Source: Mytilisepta virgata
Taxonomy: Eukaryota > Mollusca > Bivalvia > Mytilida > Mytilidae
Length of the DNA: 64,000 nucleotides
Reading direction: 5' to 3'
NCBI GenBank assembly: GCA_028015205.1
Contig: CM051517.1
Span: forward strand, 57,225,455-57,289,454
Part shown: in pieces, positions 39,101 to 44,049 of the stretch
How the letters are laid out: each line of letters starts with the position of its first letter
How positions within the stretch are numbered: the stretch's first letter is position 1
Notes under the pieces: model-generated
What the model was told of the DNA's origin: nothing
Database searches by the model: none
Seen by the model: the letters and a program-made list of their open reading frames with translations, nothing else
Program-made: the position numbers and the translations under genes

Positions 39101-39901
39101 CAGGTAAATTAATCTAGGAGTGATGGATTTCTCTTAGAAGAAATTCAAAGGTCCCATTGAATAAACTCCACAGAGAACAATAGCTATTATATTTATTCAA
39201 CAGGACAGAAGAACTTACAGAAGTTTAAATTGACAGGTAACCTAAAAGAGAATCTGTAGAAAAATTTCATTTCTTTCGCAATAAGTTTTATTAAATATTG
39301 TAATTACTTGTTAAATTTTATCATCATTTATCTAGTTCAATACCACATCCAACTGGGGGCCTCGGTGGCTGAGTGGTCTAGGTAGTTCGTCATGACTACT
39401 AATGATCACTAGCCTGTCAACACTGAGGTTGTGAGTTCGAATCTCACCTATGGCGGGGTGTGTTCGACTCCAATCTTAATTGACAAGGACTGCCAATTTT
39501 CCTACCGAAGGTCGTGGTTCCCTCCGGGTATTCTGGCTTCCTCCTCCAATAAAAACTGGCCGCCACGAGATAGCCTAATGTGGTGAAAACGGTGTAAAAC
39601 CCCAACTAAACTAAACAAATCCAAAGTCAACCTTCCCTATCCATTTTTTTATTTTTCATTTAGTATTTAAGACAATAAGAATTTATAAAAATTAATTCCA
39701 TACTGCCAAATTGATAAAAAAGATTGAAAAGTACTCTAAAAAAAGCTTTACCTTTTTGAGAGTTGCCTCATCAAATGGTGGGTTTGCAGCCTCAATTGAT
39801 GTACATCCAACATGATATCCCACTTTGACAATTGCCAAATCATATAAAGAGCAAACACCTTGCTGAGGCAGTTTTGAAGGCATTGCAACCCTTTCAATCA
39901 T
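243..39901 (-). CDS. Large spliced gene: ZSWIM-type SWIM protein with TAZ zinc finger and KIX-like domain (3' end beyond window)
   Basis: Exons were read by hand, all on the minus strand, high to low: 39901-39752, 37279-37138, 34936-34785, 34515-34389, 27926-27767, 25541-25369, 24146-23996, 22381-22163, 21369-21219, 20230-20170, 19395-19310, 17274-17082, 12238-11819, 10721-10635, 8764-8734 (weak), 4639-4522, 4194-4107, 2906-2752, 1713-1597, 314-243. Each has an AG acceptor and GT donor, and every junction keeps frame, giving 2853 nt (951 residues) without a stop. The order is BC-box-like N-terminus, SWIM finger, ZSWIM-like helical region, TAZ finger, Cys-rich modules, KIX-like domain, basic NLS-like segment, coiled coil. 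ZSWIM proteins are known substrate receptors of cullin-RING ubiquitin ligases, and TAZ and KIX are the activator-binding domains of CBP/p300, so a nuclear protein coupling activator binding to ubiquitination is an inference. Two fused gene models remain possible, with a start at Met526. No transcript evidence was available. Confidence 0.72.
1003..1290 (+). repeat. Dispersed repeat, copy 1 (related copy at 58021-58327)
   Basis: This segment shares order and sequence with 58021-58327, including the starts ATATAGATTCTACAACGAT / ATATAGATTTTACAACGAT and the shared end AATACGCACAGAATTAGAGA. No coding potential or clear target duplication was seen. Part of it folds back on itself around an AATTTTCAT/ATGAAAATT core. 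Confidence 0.7.
3001..3330 (-). mobile_element. tRNA-derived SINE, family B, degraded copy
   Basis: Reverse-oriented relative of the copy at 50807-51166. It shares the tail (TTAACGTCCAGTGAC here, inverted), the stretch ATTTTTAATGTGCTAG and the segment TTTTAATGTCTTTGGTTTGA. The tRNA-like head is eroded. It lies in an intron of the large gene. Confidence 0.75.
4107..10721 (-). CDS. Exons 14-17: KIX-like domain
   Basis: Exon 14 (10721-10635) encodes a charged helix (DKKSIREFLMKYDNVFKKMH). Exon 15 (8764-8734) is a proposed 31-nt microexon that restores phase but has a poor polypyrimidine tract, so it is the weakest link. Exon 16 (4639-4522) and exon 17 (4194-4107) carry the recognisable KIX part at about residues 765-836: KLINAVAYFSRLEQHLFDKA then KKEYLDCVVDKLYKVHREIQ. 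These align with CBP KIX '[43 protein letters not shown]'. KIX is a three-helix domain that binds activators such as CREB and MLL. Its position after a TAZ finger copies the CBP/p300 order. The first KIX helix is poorly conserved or mis-modelled. Confidence 0.72.
5491..6135. repeat. 54-bp minisatellite, array 1 (about 12 units)
   Basis: Units carry the core ACCAATTATATGGGCTTGAT in a 54-bp period. Variant sites (GTATACC versus GTAAACC, and AACAGCAG versus AACAGTAG) recur with a three-unit rhythm. The right end is cut at TTATG by the element at 6136-7884, beyond which the same repeat resumes. Because 54 is divisible by 3, long ORFs run through the array on both strands; I regard them as artefacts. 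Confidence 0.95.
6136..7884 (+). mobile_element. Pearl/Helitron-like non-autonomous element, family 1, inserted in the minisatellite
   Basis: It starts AACAAGAGGCTCACCAGAGC and ends in an imperfect hairpin, AGCTCACATGGCC...GGCCAGGTGAGCT, followed by AAAAA. The interior is a set of diverged ~170-330 bp tandem units carrying GGGCAATAACTCCTAAATGG and GGTAGATCTCAACATGGCAA. A second full copy lies at 35218-36951, and reversed relatives at 55251-56513 and 56756-58011. No transposase ORF and no clear target duplication were seen. The architecture resembles bivalve 'pearl' or helentron-derived repeats (family knowledge, not tested). Confidence 0.75.
7885..8437. repeat. 54-bp minisatellite, array 2 (about 10 units)
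   Basis: Continuation of the array at 5491-6135, beginning in mid-unit (GTAGAACAGAAACAG) directly after the inserted element. Variant units repeat with period three: TATACC/CAG, TATACC/TAG, TAAACC/CAG. Confidence 0.95.
9029..9459. repeat. 58-bp direct repeats bounding about 315 bp
   Basis: 9029-9086 and 9402-9459 are near-identical (two differences seen) and share ATCTAATATTAGTATCTTTG. The segment between them has no convincing ORF. It could be a local duplication or the trace of an element. Confidence 0.75.
9912..10456 (+). mobile_element. 5'-truncated non-LTR retrotransposon (LINE) 3' end
   Basis: An ORF to the stop at 10156 encodes CRCGAKREDSFHFFFECPLY, a C-x-C...H-x4-C pattern typical of the C-terminal Cys/His motif after the reverse transcriptase of some LINEs. 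About 300 bp of 3' UTR follows, ending ATGTTTAAACTAAACTAAA. The 5' junction is a long C-rich tract (about 9876-9907), and nothing of the upstream polymerase remains. The tail resembles that of the SINE at 24250-24603. Confidence 0.65.
11819..17274 (-). CDS. Exons 12-13: complete TAZ zinc finger plus Cys-rich modules
   Basis: Exon 12 (17274-17082) and exon 13 (12238-11819) join in phase 1 and together give a full TAZ domain at about residues 545-615. All three HCCC ligand sets are present: His554/Cys558/Cys563/Cys568, His577/Cys581/Cys587/Cys592 and His601/Cys605/Cys609/Cys612. Landmarks such as STMKTLLDH and QHWLDC match the CBP/p300 signature 'RTMKNVLNH...SHWKNC'. The first module has the short spacing of TAZ2 rather than the long TAZ1 loop. 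Downstream of the finger, exon 13 continues with four more C-x(3,4)-C-x2-C clusters to about residue 728. TAZ domains bind transactivation domains of transcription factors, which is the likely role here. Exon 12 has a Met as its second codon. Confidence 0.88.
13020..13990. repeat. Diverged ~527-bp tandem duplication
   Basis: AGATTGAATAAATACTGTAG occurs at about 13022 and 13549, and both copies later contain GAGCATCCTCAGT followed by a TATGCTC motif and a GTCATTCTA motif. The first copy includes the inverted F-box fragment at 13401-13515. It is intronic. Confidence 0.6.
13401..13515 (+). pseudogene. F-box exon fragment, inverted partial copy
   Basis: The forward sequence matches the reverse complement of 15784-15938 (shared TTAAGAGCCTTTCACATATA and CAAGATTTCCAAGTTATAGA). 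It encodes the F-box helix KYLNIKSLSHIRQVC but has lost about 30 bp of the middle present in the other copy. No start or gene context. Confidence 0.6.
15358..15974 (-). pseudogene. F-box/leucine-rich-repeat (FBXL-like) pseudogene
   Basis: 15974-15792 encodes an F-box start: ATG, then LPTEILFHIFKYLNIKSLSH and IRQVCKLFYQIA, as in substrate receptors of SCF ubiquitin ligases. Further 3' the strand encodes FBXL-type leucine-rich repeats (NCPKLTD..., LTELEDLSIGHI, CKNLKRLDIS). The pieces lie in different frames, with a stop just after the F-box at about 15791 and more disruptions around 15615-15690, and no splice sites rescue them. It sits inside a 4.8-kb intron of the large gene on the same strand. 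A rapidly decaying duplicate is the simplest reading. Confidence 0.65.
16600..16946 (+). mobile_element. Decayed fragment of family 1 element
   Basis: TTGGCCAAGTAGTTTCAGA and AATAGCTCACATGGCCATTT match the 3' part of the element at 6136-7884 (GGTCAAGTAGTTTCAGAGG, AATAGCTCACATGGCC). The terminal hairpin is broken. Confidence 0.45.
17462..19301 (+). mobile_element. Pearl/Helitron-like element, family 2, copy 1
   Basis: It starts AACAAGAGTGGACACACTAC and ends in a TCTCGCCTCCGCGAC...GTCGCAGCAGAGA hairpin-like terminus. The interior holds about eight diverged ~140-150 bp units with ACCAAGAACTATCTATTGACC and ATGAAATTGAGGTCAAGGTC. A second copy is at 37293-38835. A MITE (18341-18835) is inserted into one unit. 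The right end lies 9 bp from coding exon 11 of the large gene (19395-19310). Confidence 0.75.
18341..18835 (+). mobile_element. MITE with CAGACCTGTTTACC inverted ends and 6-bp target duplication
   Basis: The ends are CAGACCTGTTTACC and GGTAAACAGGTCTG. The flanks are ACTATC at 18335-18340 and at 18836-18841, and the uninterrupted host unit (AAGAACTATCTATTGACC) is known from neighbouring repeats, so the duplication is direct. A related element lies at 26242-26652. No transposase. Confidence 0.85.
19310..27926 (-). CDS. Exons 5-11: ZSWIM-like helical middle and acidic linker
   Basis: Exons 27926-27767, 25541-25369, 24146-23996, 22381-22163, 21369-21219, 20230-20170 and 19395-19310 follow the SWIM exons without a frame break. 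Exon 5 contains GYPDPTFGVHCSD, resembling the ZSWIM segment 'GAPDPTAG..SD' that follows the SWIM domain. Exon 6 has the helical KKKDVDMAGRVLIQIAQSVF, comparable to the family's 'KRRDSNAAPLLEILTEQ'. Exons 7-9 are helical and lack motifs I can name. Exons 10-11 are short, acidic and probably disordered (ESDDFMDDCLDVD). The intron between exons 4 and 5 holds the BEL element. If the model were really two genes, the most plausible break is after exon 11. Confidence 0.7.
21015..21109. repeat. Near-perfect 95-bp foldback
   Basis: The left arm (CCATATCTGCCCGGATGTCA..., 21015-21059) is complementary to the right arm (CTCAGGGCAGATATGGAAGT..., 21067-21109) with small gaps and a 7-nt loop. It is intronic. 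Confidence 0.8.
21610..21742. repeat. Foldback/MITE-like inverted repeat
   Basis: Arms AATTTTGGAACA...AACCTACTTTGGTCAGTTTAC and GTAAACTGGCTCAAAGTAGGTT...TGTTCCAAAATT pair over about 50 bp each. Confidence 0.7.
22562..22778 (-). mobile_element. tRNA-derived SINE, family A, 5'-truncated
   Basis: Reverse-oriented relative of 39355-39617, sharing TGAGATTCGAACT (inverted B box), GGAGTCGAACACACCCC and ATTTGGCTATTTCG. The first part of the tRNA-like head is missing. Confidence 0.8.
24250..24603 (+). mobile_element. tRNA-derived SINE, family C
   Basis: The head contains an A-box-like TAGTGGTTAGAGCATCG and a B-box-like GGTTCAATTCCCG at tRNA spacing, then a ~270-bp body ending AAATAAATAAGTTTAAACTA. 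That tail resembles the LINE tail at about 10430-10456, suggesting mobilisation by that LINE type. Located in an intron of the large gene. Confidence 0.75.
26242..26652 (+). mobile_element. MITE related to 18341-18835, 6-bp target duplication
   Basis: The ends are CAGAGATGTTTACC and GGTAAACACCTCTG, flanked by TTACAA at 26236-26241 and 26653-26658. The right side shares GTAGTGGTAAAC with the first copy. Confidence 0.8.
27092..27127. repeat. (TA)n microsatellite
   Basis: Uninterrupted alternating AT of about 36 bp inside an intron. Confidence 0.95.
28408..28582 (+). repeat. 5' LTR of BEL element
   Basis: Starts TGTTGTAAATTACGC and ends near CTACGAT(AT). It matches 34102-34276 apart from about four substitutions. 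It includes a GC-rich GGCGGCGCGGCCGC stretch. Confidence 0.9.
28585..28597 (+). other. Primer-binding site, probably tRNA-His
   Basis: TGGTGCCGTGAC lies 2-4 nt after the LTR and is complementary to the 3' end of animal tRNA-His (GTCACGGCACCA), the presumed primer for minus-strand synthesis. Confidence 0.7.
28609..32118 (+). CDS. BEL/Pao gag-protease-RT-RNase H polyprotein, prematurely stopped
   Basis: I start at the ATG at 28609, just past the primer site; the frame is open slightly upstream but only with a TTG. The 1169 residues comprise an N-terminal gag region with charged helices, then three Cys/His knuckles near residues 362-425 (for example CVYCNGNHWTNEC, CFNCLGTHRVADC). The aspartic protease motif LFDEGSQRSF is near residue 480 (DEG where DSG or DTG is usual). 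RT has ADIEKAFLQIEL near 820 and a YVDN box near 895, where BEL elements normally have YVDD. RNase H begins with FTDASQLAYGACAYL near 1065. A TAG at 32116-32118 interrupts the frame, which then continues with recognisable sequence. Confidence 0.93.
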   Translation: MDVQRLKSLRAANKAAVTKFLKKLEDITKEELVDSENVKNILNNIQKKKVTLEGLDGQILEKTEEEDMADEIMESDEYYLELDDKLRKYKKYLDTNANPACTSNSTLRGNAPEFNPFTNQTQTQREATQTFSQMSTMSSQNHRLPKLSLPNFSGEILDWQYFWDSYESTVHFNHTLTDVQKFSYLKSLLQYDAANVISGLTMTNANYHTAIELLRNRYGQPHKITNAYMKSLLDLPAPLDNIDSLKTFHDKSEAYIRGLESLGQSQEMFGSLLIPVILSKLPPEFRKTIMRENGHDNWNIQTLRCAITQEISIQESGYTDYAQKYNGATPSANFVTGVRRQNKRKKFTKKSFEKTPTLTKKRCVYCNGNHWTNECKEVTDYEERISIVKERSLCFNCLGTHRVADCNSRNTCKFCHRKHHSTLCKKKVSTSHKSQDKTQSKEQESATSVMYTANSEDKSAVLLKTAISPVVYENTFIDANILFDEGSQRSFITQDLATKLNVKKEDSESLSISTFGNADKKTRNLDKTTIYLKSNEGDLIPIKVLIVPTIAPALQNQDIPSSQRFPYLRGLQLAHPVMHGEQFEINLLIGGDFYWDIVQDKIIRGNGPTAVSSKIGYLLSGPVPTKSNNMSTSMMNILVCRKQEETDLEKFWKLESLGINAKEQNDPKINEIIADYMENSIIKQNEKYVAKLPWKEDSPELPTNRETAKRRTGSVIRRLVKEPEIFRKYGENIAEQERRGFIERIPIDNEQPTHTIHYIPHHPVRKDSTTTPIRIVYNCSCKANKDSPCLNDCLDSYPPLLPDLTEILVRFRMYNYAVTADIEKAFLQIELDPTDRDATRFFWLEDPTEPQSKLITYRFRVVLFGATCSPFMLSATLMKHFRNNPSSTSSELQNNLYVDNVLTSFIDENSALNFYAESRKLLSEAGFNLRSWNSNSKDLQNLAAKDNVAEKEKTVKILGMKWNTETDKIEYQPVNITEINKLVTKRQVLSSSSRIFDPLGLIAPVTVKAKLFMQQLWKSKLDWDEILSEDLSRQWHDIAVEIENATNMTFQRSLLDTDKLDGSLHIFTDASQLAYGACAYLVTKNSSLIIMAKNRVAPIKTISLPRLELMGAVTGARLANHLREIVKPQNIFMWSDSQIVLSWIISTKKLKPFIANRLSEIRELIGNCH
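32119..32556 (+). pseudogene. BEL pol continuation after the stop (RNase H to integrase linker)
   Basis: Same frame as the upstream ORF. It starts with the conserved PTEDNPADYLTRG segment of BEL pol, so the preceding TAG is a late mutation or a read-through site. The frame ends at TAG 32554-32556, with continuity passing to another frame near 32535. Confidence 0.85.
32536..33209 (+). pseudogene. BEL integrase, N-terminal and catalytic part (frameshifted)
   Basis: The frame contains the integrase HHCC zinc-binding region (HEKTH...CVTC), then VTGVDFTGAL and ISDNGSN, carrying the first two acidic residues of the catalytic triad. It stops at 33209. Continuity passes to a third frame at about 33180-33200. 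Confidence 0.88.
33185..33844 (+). pseudogene. BEL integrase C-terminal part and DUF5641-like tail
   Basis: Includes PWFGGYWERLI, supplying the third catalytic acidic residue, the MNNRPITY block, and a C-terminal GDVVLVHND...RPIVKLFPLEV segment typical of the DUF5641 tail of BEL integrases. Stops at 33844, about 260 bp before the 3' LTR. Confidence 0.88.
34102..34276 (+). repeat. 3' LTR of BEL element
   Basis: Matches 28408-28582 with about four substitutions. The last one or two bases overlap the target duplication ambiguously. Confidence 0.9.
34389..39901 (-). CDS. Exons 1-4: ZSWIM N-terminal region with SWIM zinc finger
   Basis: Exon 1 (39901-39752) opens with ATG. It contains an SL-x3-A-x3-V stretch at residues 18-27 that fits an elongin BC-box, as in ZSWIM proteins, with Ala in place of the usual Cys. 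Exon 2 (37279-37138) encodes the motif YDSGEVDNVRQVGFMLSG together with the start of exon 3, matching the ZSWIM 'VDNVLQVGFHLSG' region. Exon 3 (34936-34785) carries the SWIM finger: Cys124, Cys127, Cys132 and His134, followed by an RIRQPSK tail like the family's RIRKPDQ. Exon 4 (34515-34389) begins VPVHAPLTETLLSLTREQLQ, matching the family signature after the finger. The first Cys pair is C-x2-C, not the canonical C-x-C. An acceptor-like TTAG directly precedes the ATG, so an upstream 5' UTR exon is possible. Confidence 0.8.
35218..36951 (+). mobile_element. Pearl/Helitron-like element, family 1, second full copy
   Basis: Same ends (AACAAGAGGCTCACCAGAGC ... GGCCAGGTGAGCTAAAA) and internal units as 6136-7884. 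A GACGGACGGACGG run precedes the terminal hairpin. It lies in the intron between exons 3 and 2 of the large gene. Confidence 0.8.
37293..38835 (+). mobile_element. Pearl/Helitron-like element, family 2, copy 2
   Basis: Same start (AACAAGAGTGGACACACTAC) and end (CCTCGCCTCTGCGACGTTTC...CAGGCGAGACAAAAA) as 17462-19301, with ~150-bp internal units. It is interrupted by the MITE at 37739-38144. It starts only about 14 bp from the acceptor of exon 2 of the large gene. Confidence 0.8.
37739..38144 (+). mobile_element. Tc1/mariner-like MITE inserted at TA
   Basis: Ends CAGTATGGTCA... and ...TGACTGTACTG are imperfect inverted repeats of about 30 bp (both include CTGTGATTTTCC or its complement) and sit between duplicated TA inside a family 2 unit. 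The interior has nested palindromes built on TCCACTCAAAATTTG. Confidence 0.75.
39355..39617 (+). mobile_element. tRNA-derived SINE, family A, full length
   Basis: The head GCCTCGGTGGCTGAGTGGTC and the B-box-like GAGTTCGAATCTC are tRNA-like. The body includes GTGTTCGACTCCAATCTTAA and the tail is CCCCAACTAAACTAAAC. Lies in intron 1 of the large gene. Confidence 0.85.
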
Positions 39902-40099
39902 CTAATTATTGTGTAACAATCATGATCTTCTCAGTTCTTGATGTCTCTTGTGTATGAATCTGTACTGAATTAAAATAAGACAGTATTACAAGATATCTAA
40001 CTTTGGTACATATTATAATATATCAGATAGTATTCTGATTTTTCAATTTAAAATACAACTATTTTTGAGTAAAATTGAACTAGAACTGTCCTGAAAGGG

Positions 40100-40712
40100 A
40101 TTAATACCCCCCCCCCCTCCCCCCAGCAACATGTCTGTTTTGAAGCCTACACAAAGTTCAAATCATCATATTTTTCAAAGTACTCGCCCAAACAGAAAAT
40201 CCTGACAATGTGCACATCTCCATAAAGTGATCTAACACTCCAGAAATTTTCATGAGAATCATGCAAGTAATGTAGGATGAGAGATGTGAACAATACATAG
40301 AATGAAGTTTTGTTAAAAAAAATGCCTAAGTCCAAACAGCCATATCTTTTACATTTCTTGTCTGAACAGAAAATCCTGATCATATGCACATCTCCATAAT
40401 GTGATCTAAGATTTCATAAAGTTTCTTGAGAATCCTGCAAAAAATGTAGGAGGAGTTGCAGACAACACATGGAACTAACAAAACGCCTAAGTCCAAACAG
40501 CCATACAATGTATCTTTTACATTTCTTGTCCAAACAGAAAATCCTGATAATATGCAGATCTCCATAATGTGATCTAACATTCCATAAAGTTTCATGACAA
40601 TCCTGCGAGAAATGTAGGAGGACTTGTGGACAACGTTATTTCGGCTAGATAGACAGACAGACTGAAACCTATATACCACCCCCTAAACTTAGTTTGCGGG
40701 GGGTTTAATTAT
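40100..40712. mobile_element. Element with inverted C/G-rich ends and three ~170-bp tandem units
   Basis: Ends ATTAATACCCCCC and GGGGGGTTTAATTA are inverted repeats. Inside, AAAATCCTGA followed by a TGCACATCTCCAT-type motif recurs three times at about 40196, 40371 and 40540. It is another tandem-core element lying outside the three genes. Confidence 0.65.
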
Positions 40713-41217
40713 GGTAATATACATGTACATGTAATATAGACAGGTGCCTCCTTCATCCCTTATCTGGATTAAATTTTCTGATCAAGTTCAATAAAGCAAG
40801 AACACAGTAAGGCAACCTCTGTTCAGTGGGAGATGCGGTGATATGATTTAATCACATAAGGTTAACTGCTGCCAACAGTGATTAAATTCGAATTCACTCA
40901 GGCCAAATCAACAAATATGTCAGGCTCCTTTTATCCTACCTATCCTTTTTGGCGGTTACCTTTAAGACATTAGGGCATTTTTCAATAAGGCCTGCTAAAT
41001 TCAGAATGTCTCTGCCCTAGATCCAATACATGTAATAAAAAAATGTAAAATAAAAAAAAAGCCTTCCAATCATGTGTTTATAAATTACTGTTGGTCCGAA
41101 TTTGTTATGGTCCGATTTGGTTATGGGCCTATTCATCTAGGAATCATAAATTCAAATTATTAATTATTTGAAATTTTCAAGTGCATTAATTTTTTTATTG
41201 GAAATTTAATTCCCATT

Positions 41218-44049
41218 TCAGTCGGACCGCCAAGTGCCATTTTGACCGTTACGCTAGTGCATTCTATTTACAGAGAAACAAGTGGAGATAATATCAGAAT
41301 TTTTTACACTAGATGGCGCTTTTAGTCCTGCCTTGAATTTTTAATTGGCACGACGTGTGTGAAATGTGTAAATATTGTTGTCCTAGTTTTTGACTTTCAA
41401 ATAACATGGATGGAAGTATGTGTCAAAATTATTTCGTTAACACCCTGGCCTATTGGATTCACCTGACACTGAAAATTATGAACGTATGAGACATCAAAAG
41501 TGAGTATTTTTGCGCACCTCAAAATGGCCAGCGACGCACGTTGCCACTTTTTAGCCAATGAACAGATCTCGCTCGTTTACCGTTTCACTGGGAGGAGCCT
41601 ATAATGTTTTGTTTTGCAAATAGATATAGTATAGGGTCTTTCATTTGCATGTTAAAAAGGCTGTCCCGAGACTCCGTTACATAGTTCTTACTCAATATCC
41701 AGGGGTATCAAAATATGCAAAGAAATGAAGTGTGTTTTTTCTTTGTTTTCACAAAATGACACGTTTGAAGTATCTGTTTGATGTTGGATATTCAATTTTC
41801 TGCATCAAATTTTAAAGGATTGTCTATGTTCAAAAATCAGTCACCTGGAAAGTCCCCTTCCCATTTTTGTGGTAGATGATACAGGTTTTTTTTTTAACTT
41901 TTACTCAGGTTCATCTAATAGGTTACATTATGGACAGAAGAAAATCCATGATGAGATGATTTTTTTTTTAAATAAGATAAAAAATTTAAAAACAAACAGA
42001 TTCACTGACAACATTTGAATAAATAGTATTGGAACACTTATAGTCTTTACAATATTGTGAAATCAGGCATAAATACTCAACCTATTATGAGCTACCAGTT
42101 TTATTTATTATCATTGGCAATGTACAGGAAAACTATTAGTAAATAAATTGTATATCAAAACATATATTTTAGGTGTATTTGTTTTACTTTGGATGGAAAA
42201 TATTGAATGATTTTCATATGTGTCTTAATGTGTATAATTTCCTAAATTTTTGTCAAAATAGTAATCTTGTAATATCTACAAATCAAGTTCAAATTTTATA
42301 ACCACTTGTAAGTAAGGTTATCTAATTTCTTTTCATTTATGATTTTAATTTTTTTACCCTCTGGTTTCATGTGGGACTATTTAGTTAGAATAGTCTATGA
42401 TTCAATCAAGGTATAGTTTTCAGTTTTATTATATTTTGGTTGTGTTCTCTTATTCAAAGAATATTCATTATATTCACCTGAATTTCACCATTTTATGTAC
42501 ATATATACAGCATTAATAGACCTATTAACTTAAGTTCTGTTGAAAATTTCTATTTTTTTGTGCTTTGCCTTTAATTTCAAAATCCAGGATCTTGGGTTAG
42601 ACTGCCATATTAAGGTTTTTCTTATACATTTGATTTTATTTTGTTATTTCATGATTTTTAATTCATGTTCATGTTTAGATTTTTACTTTTTACTTGGAAA
42701 GTCAGCAAATTTTTCAATAATGAGCATGAGAAATTGGTCTATAAAATCACATGTATATATTTTTTTTAACAATTTTTGCACTACAGGGAGTGAAATAGGT
42801 CAAATACACAAAAAGCAATAATAATTTTTCTTCATCAATACAATAAATATTAATTCATGAAAAACAAGATTGAGAAGGCATAAATTAATGTACAAATGTA
42901 AAATTTCCTTTAGTTGAAAAGAATATATATGCATATGAGTCATGTGATTTGTTGGCAAAAATAAATCTGTCCATGTCAGATCCTTACAGTTTTTCACAAC
43001 TGAGTAATGGATAAGCATAATTTTAATAAATTTTCTTTTTTTTCCACTGCTTTTTTTTATTTGTTTCTTTTTAACCAAAAACTCACAATTTAGGTCCTGA
43101 TAAAGATAAAAATCCGTTATTTAATAGTTTCCACATTGCAAAATGCACAAACCATTTAAGTAGAAATTGGAGCAAGTAATTTTAAAAATTAAAGTGAAAA
43201 AATTTATTCAGACCTGTTTTTGAAAAAAAAAAAAAATATAAACATTTGTCATTACTCAAATAAACCTACAGCAGTACTTCATCTTCTCCACAGGCTTTCA
43301 TGTGTTAATTTCTATGGAAAATAATTTTAAATTTATTTGTGCACATTCTACCATTCAACAGAAAATTTATGAACCCCTCAACAAGAAAATGATGGAAGTA
43401 AGTGGAAGCACCTGCCTGACCACCCCCCTTTTTTCCCTGGTTCATTATTTATTCCTAAATATGGATTGTTTAATGTTTATTGATACATATTTATTATATC
43501 ATTTGACAACCAAGCTGGAAACTTATTTATATTTCCTTTTCTGATCGATCGTTACCTTCATACCTTCTTTGTTTACATTTTATTGATAACGTCAACGTTG
43601 ATTATCCCCCTTTATCACGTAATTTTCACAGAAAAAGCTCGCTCGAATTGCGTTTCACTCGGTTTTGCGGAGAAATATTTGAACCGTACGTCAGAAAAGT
43701 AACAGCACACCTTTTCCGATATAAAAATCCCCGTCCCGAGATCTGTCAATGAAGAAATTGTCCTTTTTCTGACCAACGGTGACAAAATCGTCGGCATCAT
43801 TGCCAACTTTGATTGTAAAATTTTTGTAGGAAAAGTACGCTAAAAATATCTGTTTTAAAGTAATATGAAAAGAAAATATTCTCAGAATCCGTTTAATACC
43901 ACCCCCTAGACCCAACTCAAACTATACGTCATGTATGGCCAAAAACCGGCAGGTGATTGACGTTACAAAAAATGACCCATTTTCAAATGAAAAGTCACGT
44001 GACTCTGTAAATAAAAACGATGCCATTATTGACTTGGCGGTCCGACTGA
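41218..44049. mobile_element. Candidate DNA transposon with 18-bp inverted ends
   Basis: TCAGTCGGACCGCCAAGT at 41218-41235 is repeated exactly inverted at 44032-44049. Similarity continues inwards imperfectly (CTATTTACAGAG / its complement). A 4-bp ATTT duplication is possible. No transposase recognised, so it is probably non-autonomous. Confidence 0.55.

Noticed and set aside
42540..43544. Several 80-93 residue ORFs
   Set aside because: AT-rich, Phe/Leu/Ile-rich chance ORFs with no splice context or motifs.
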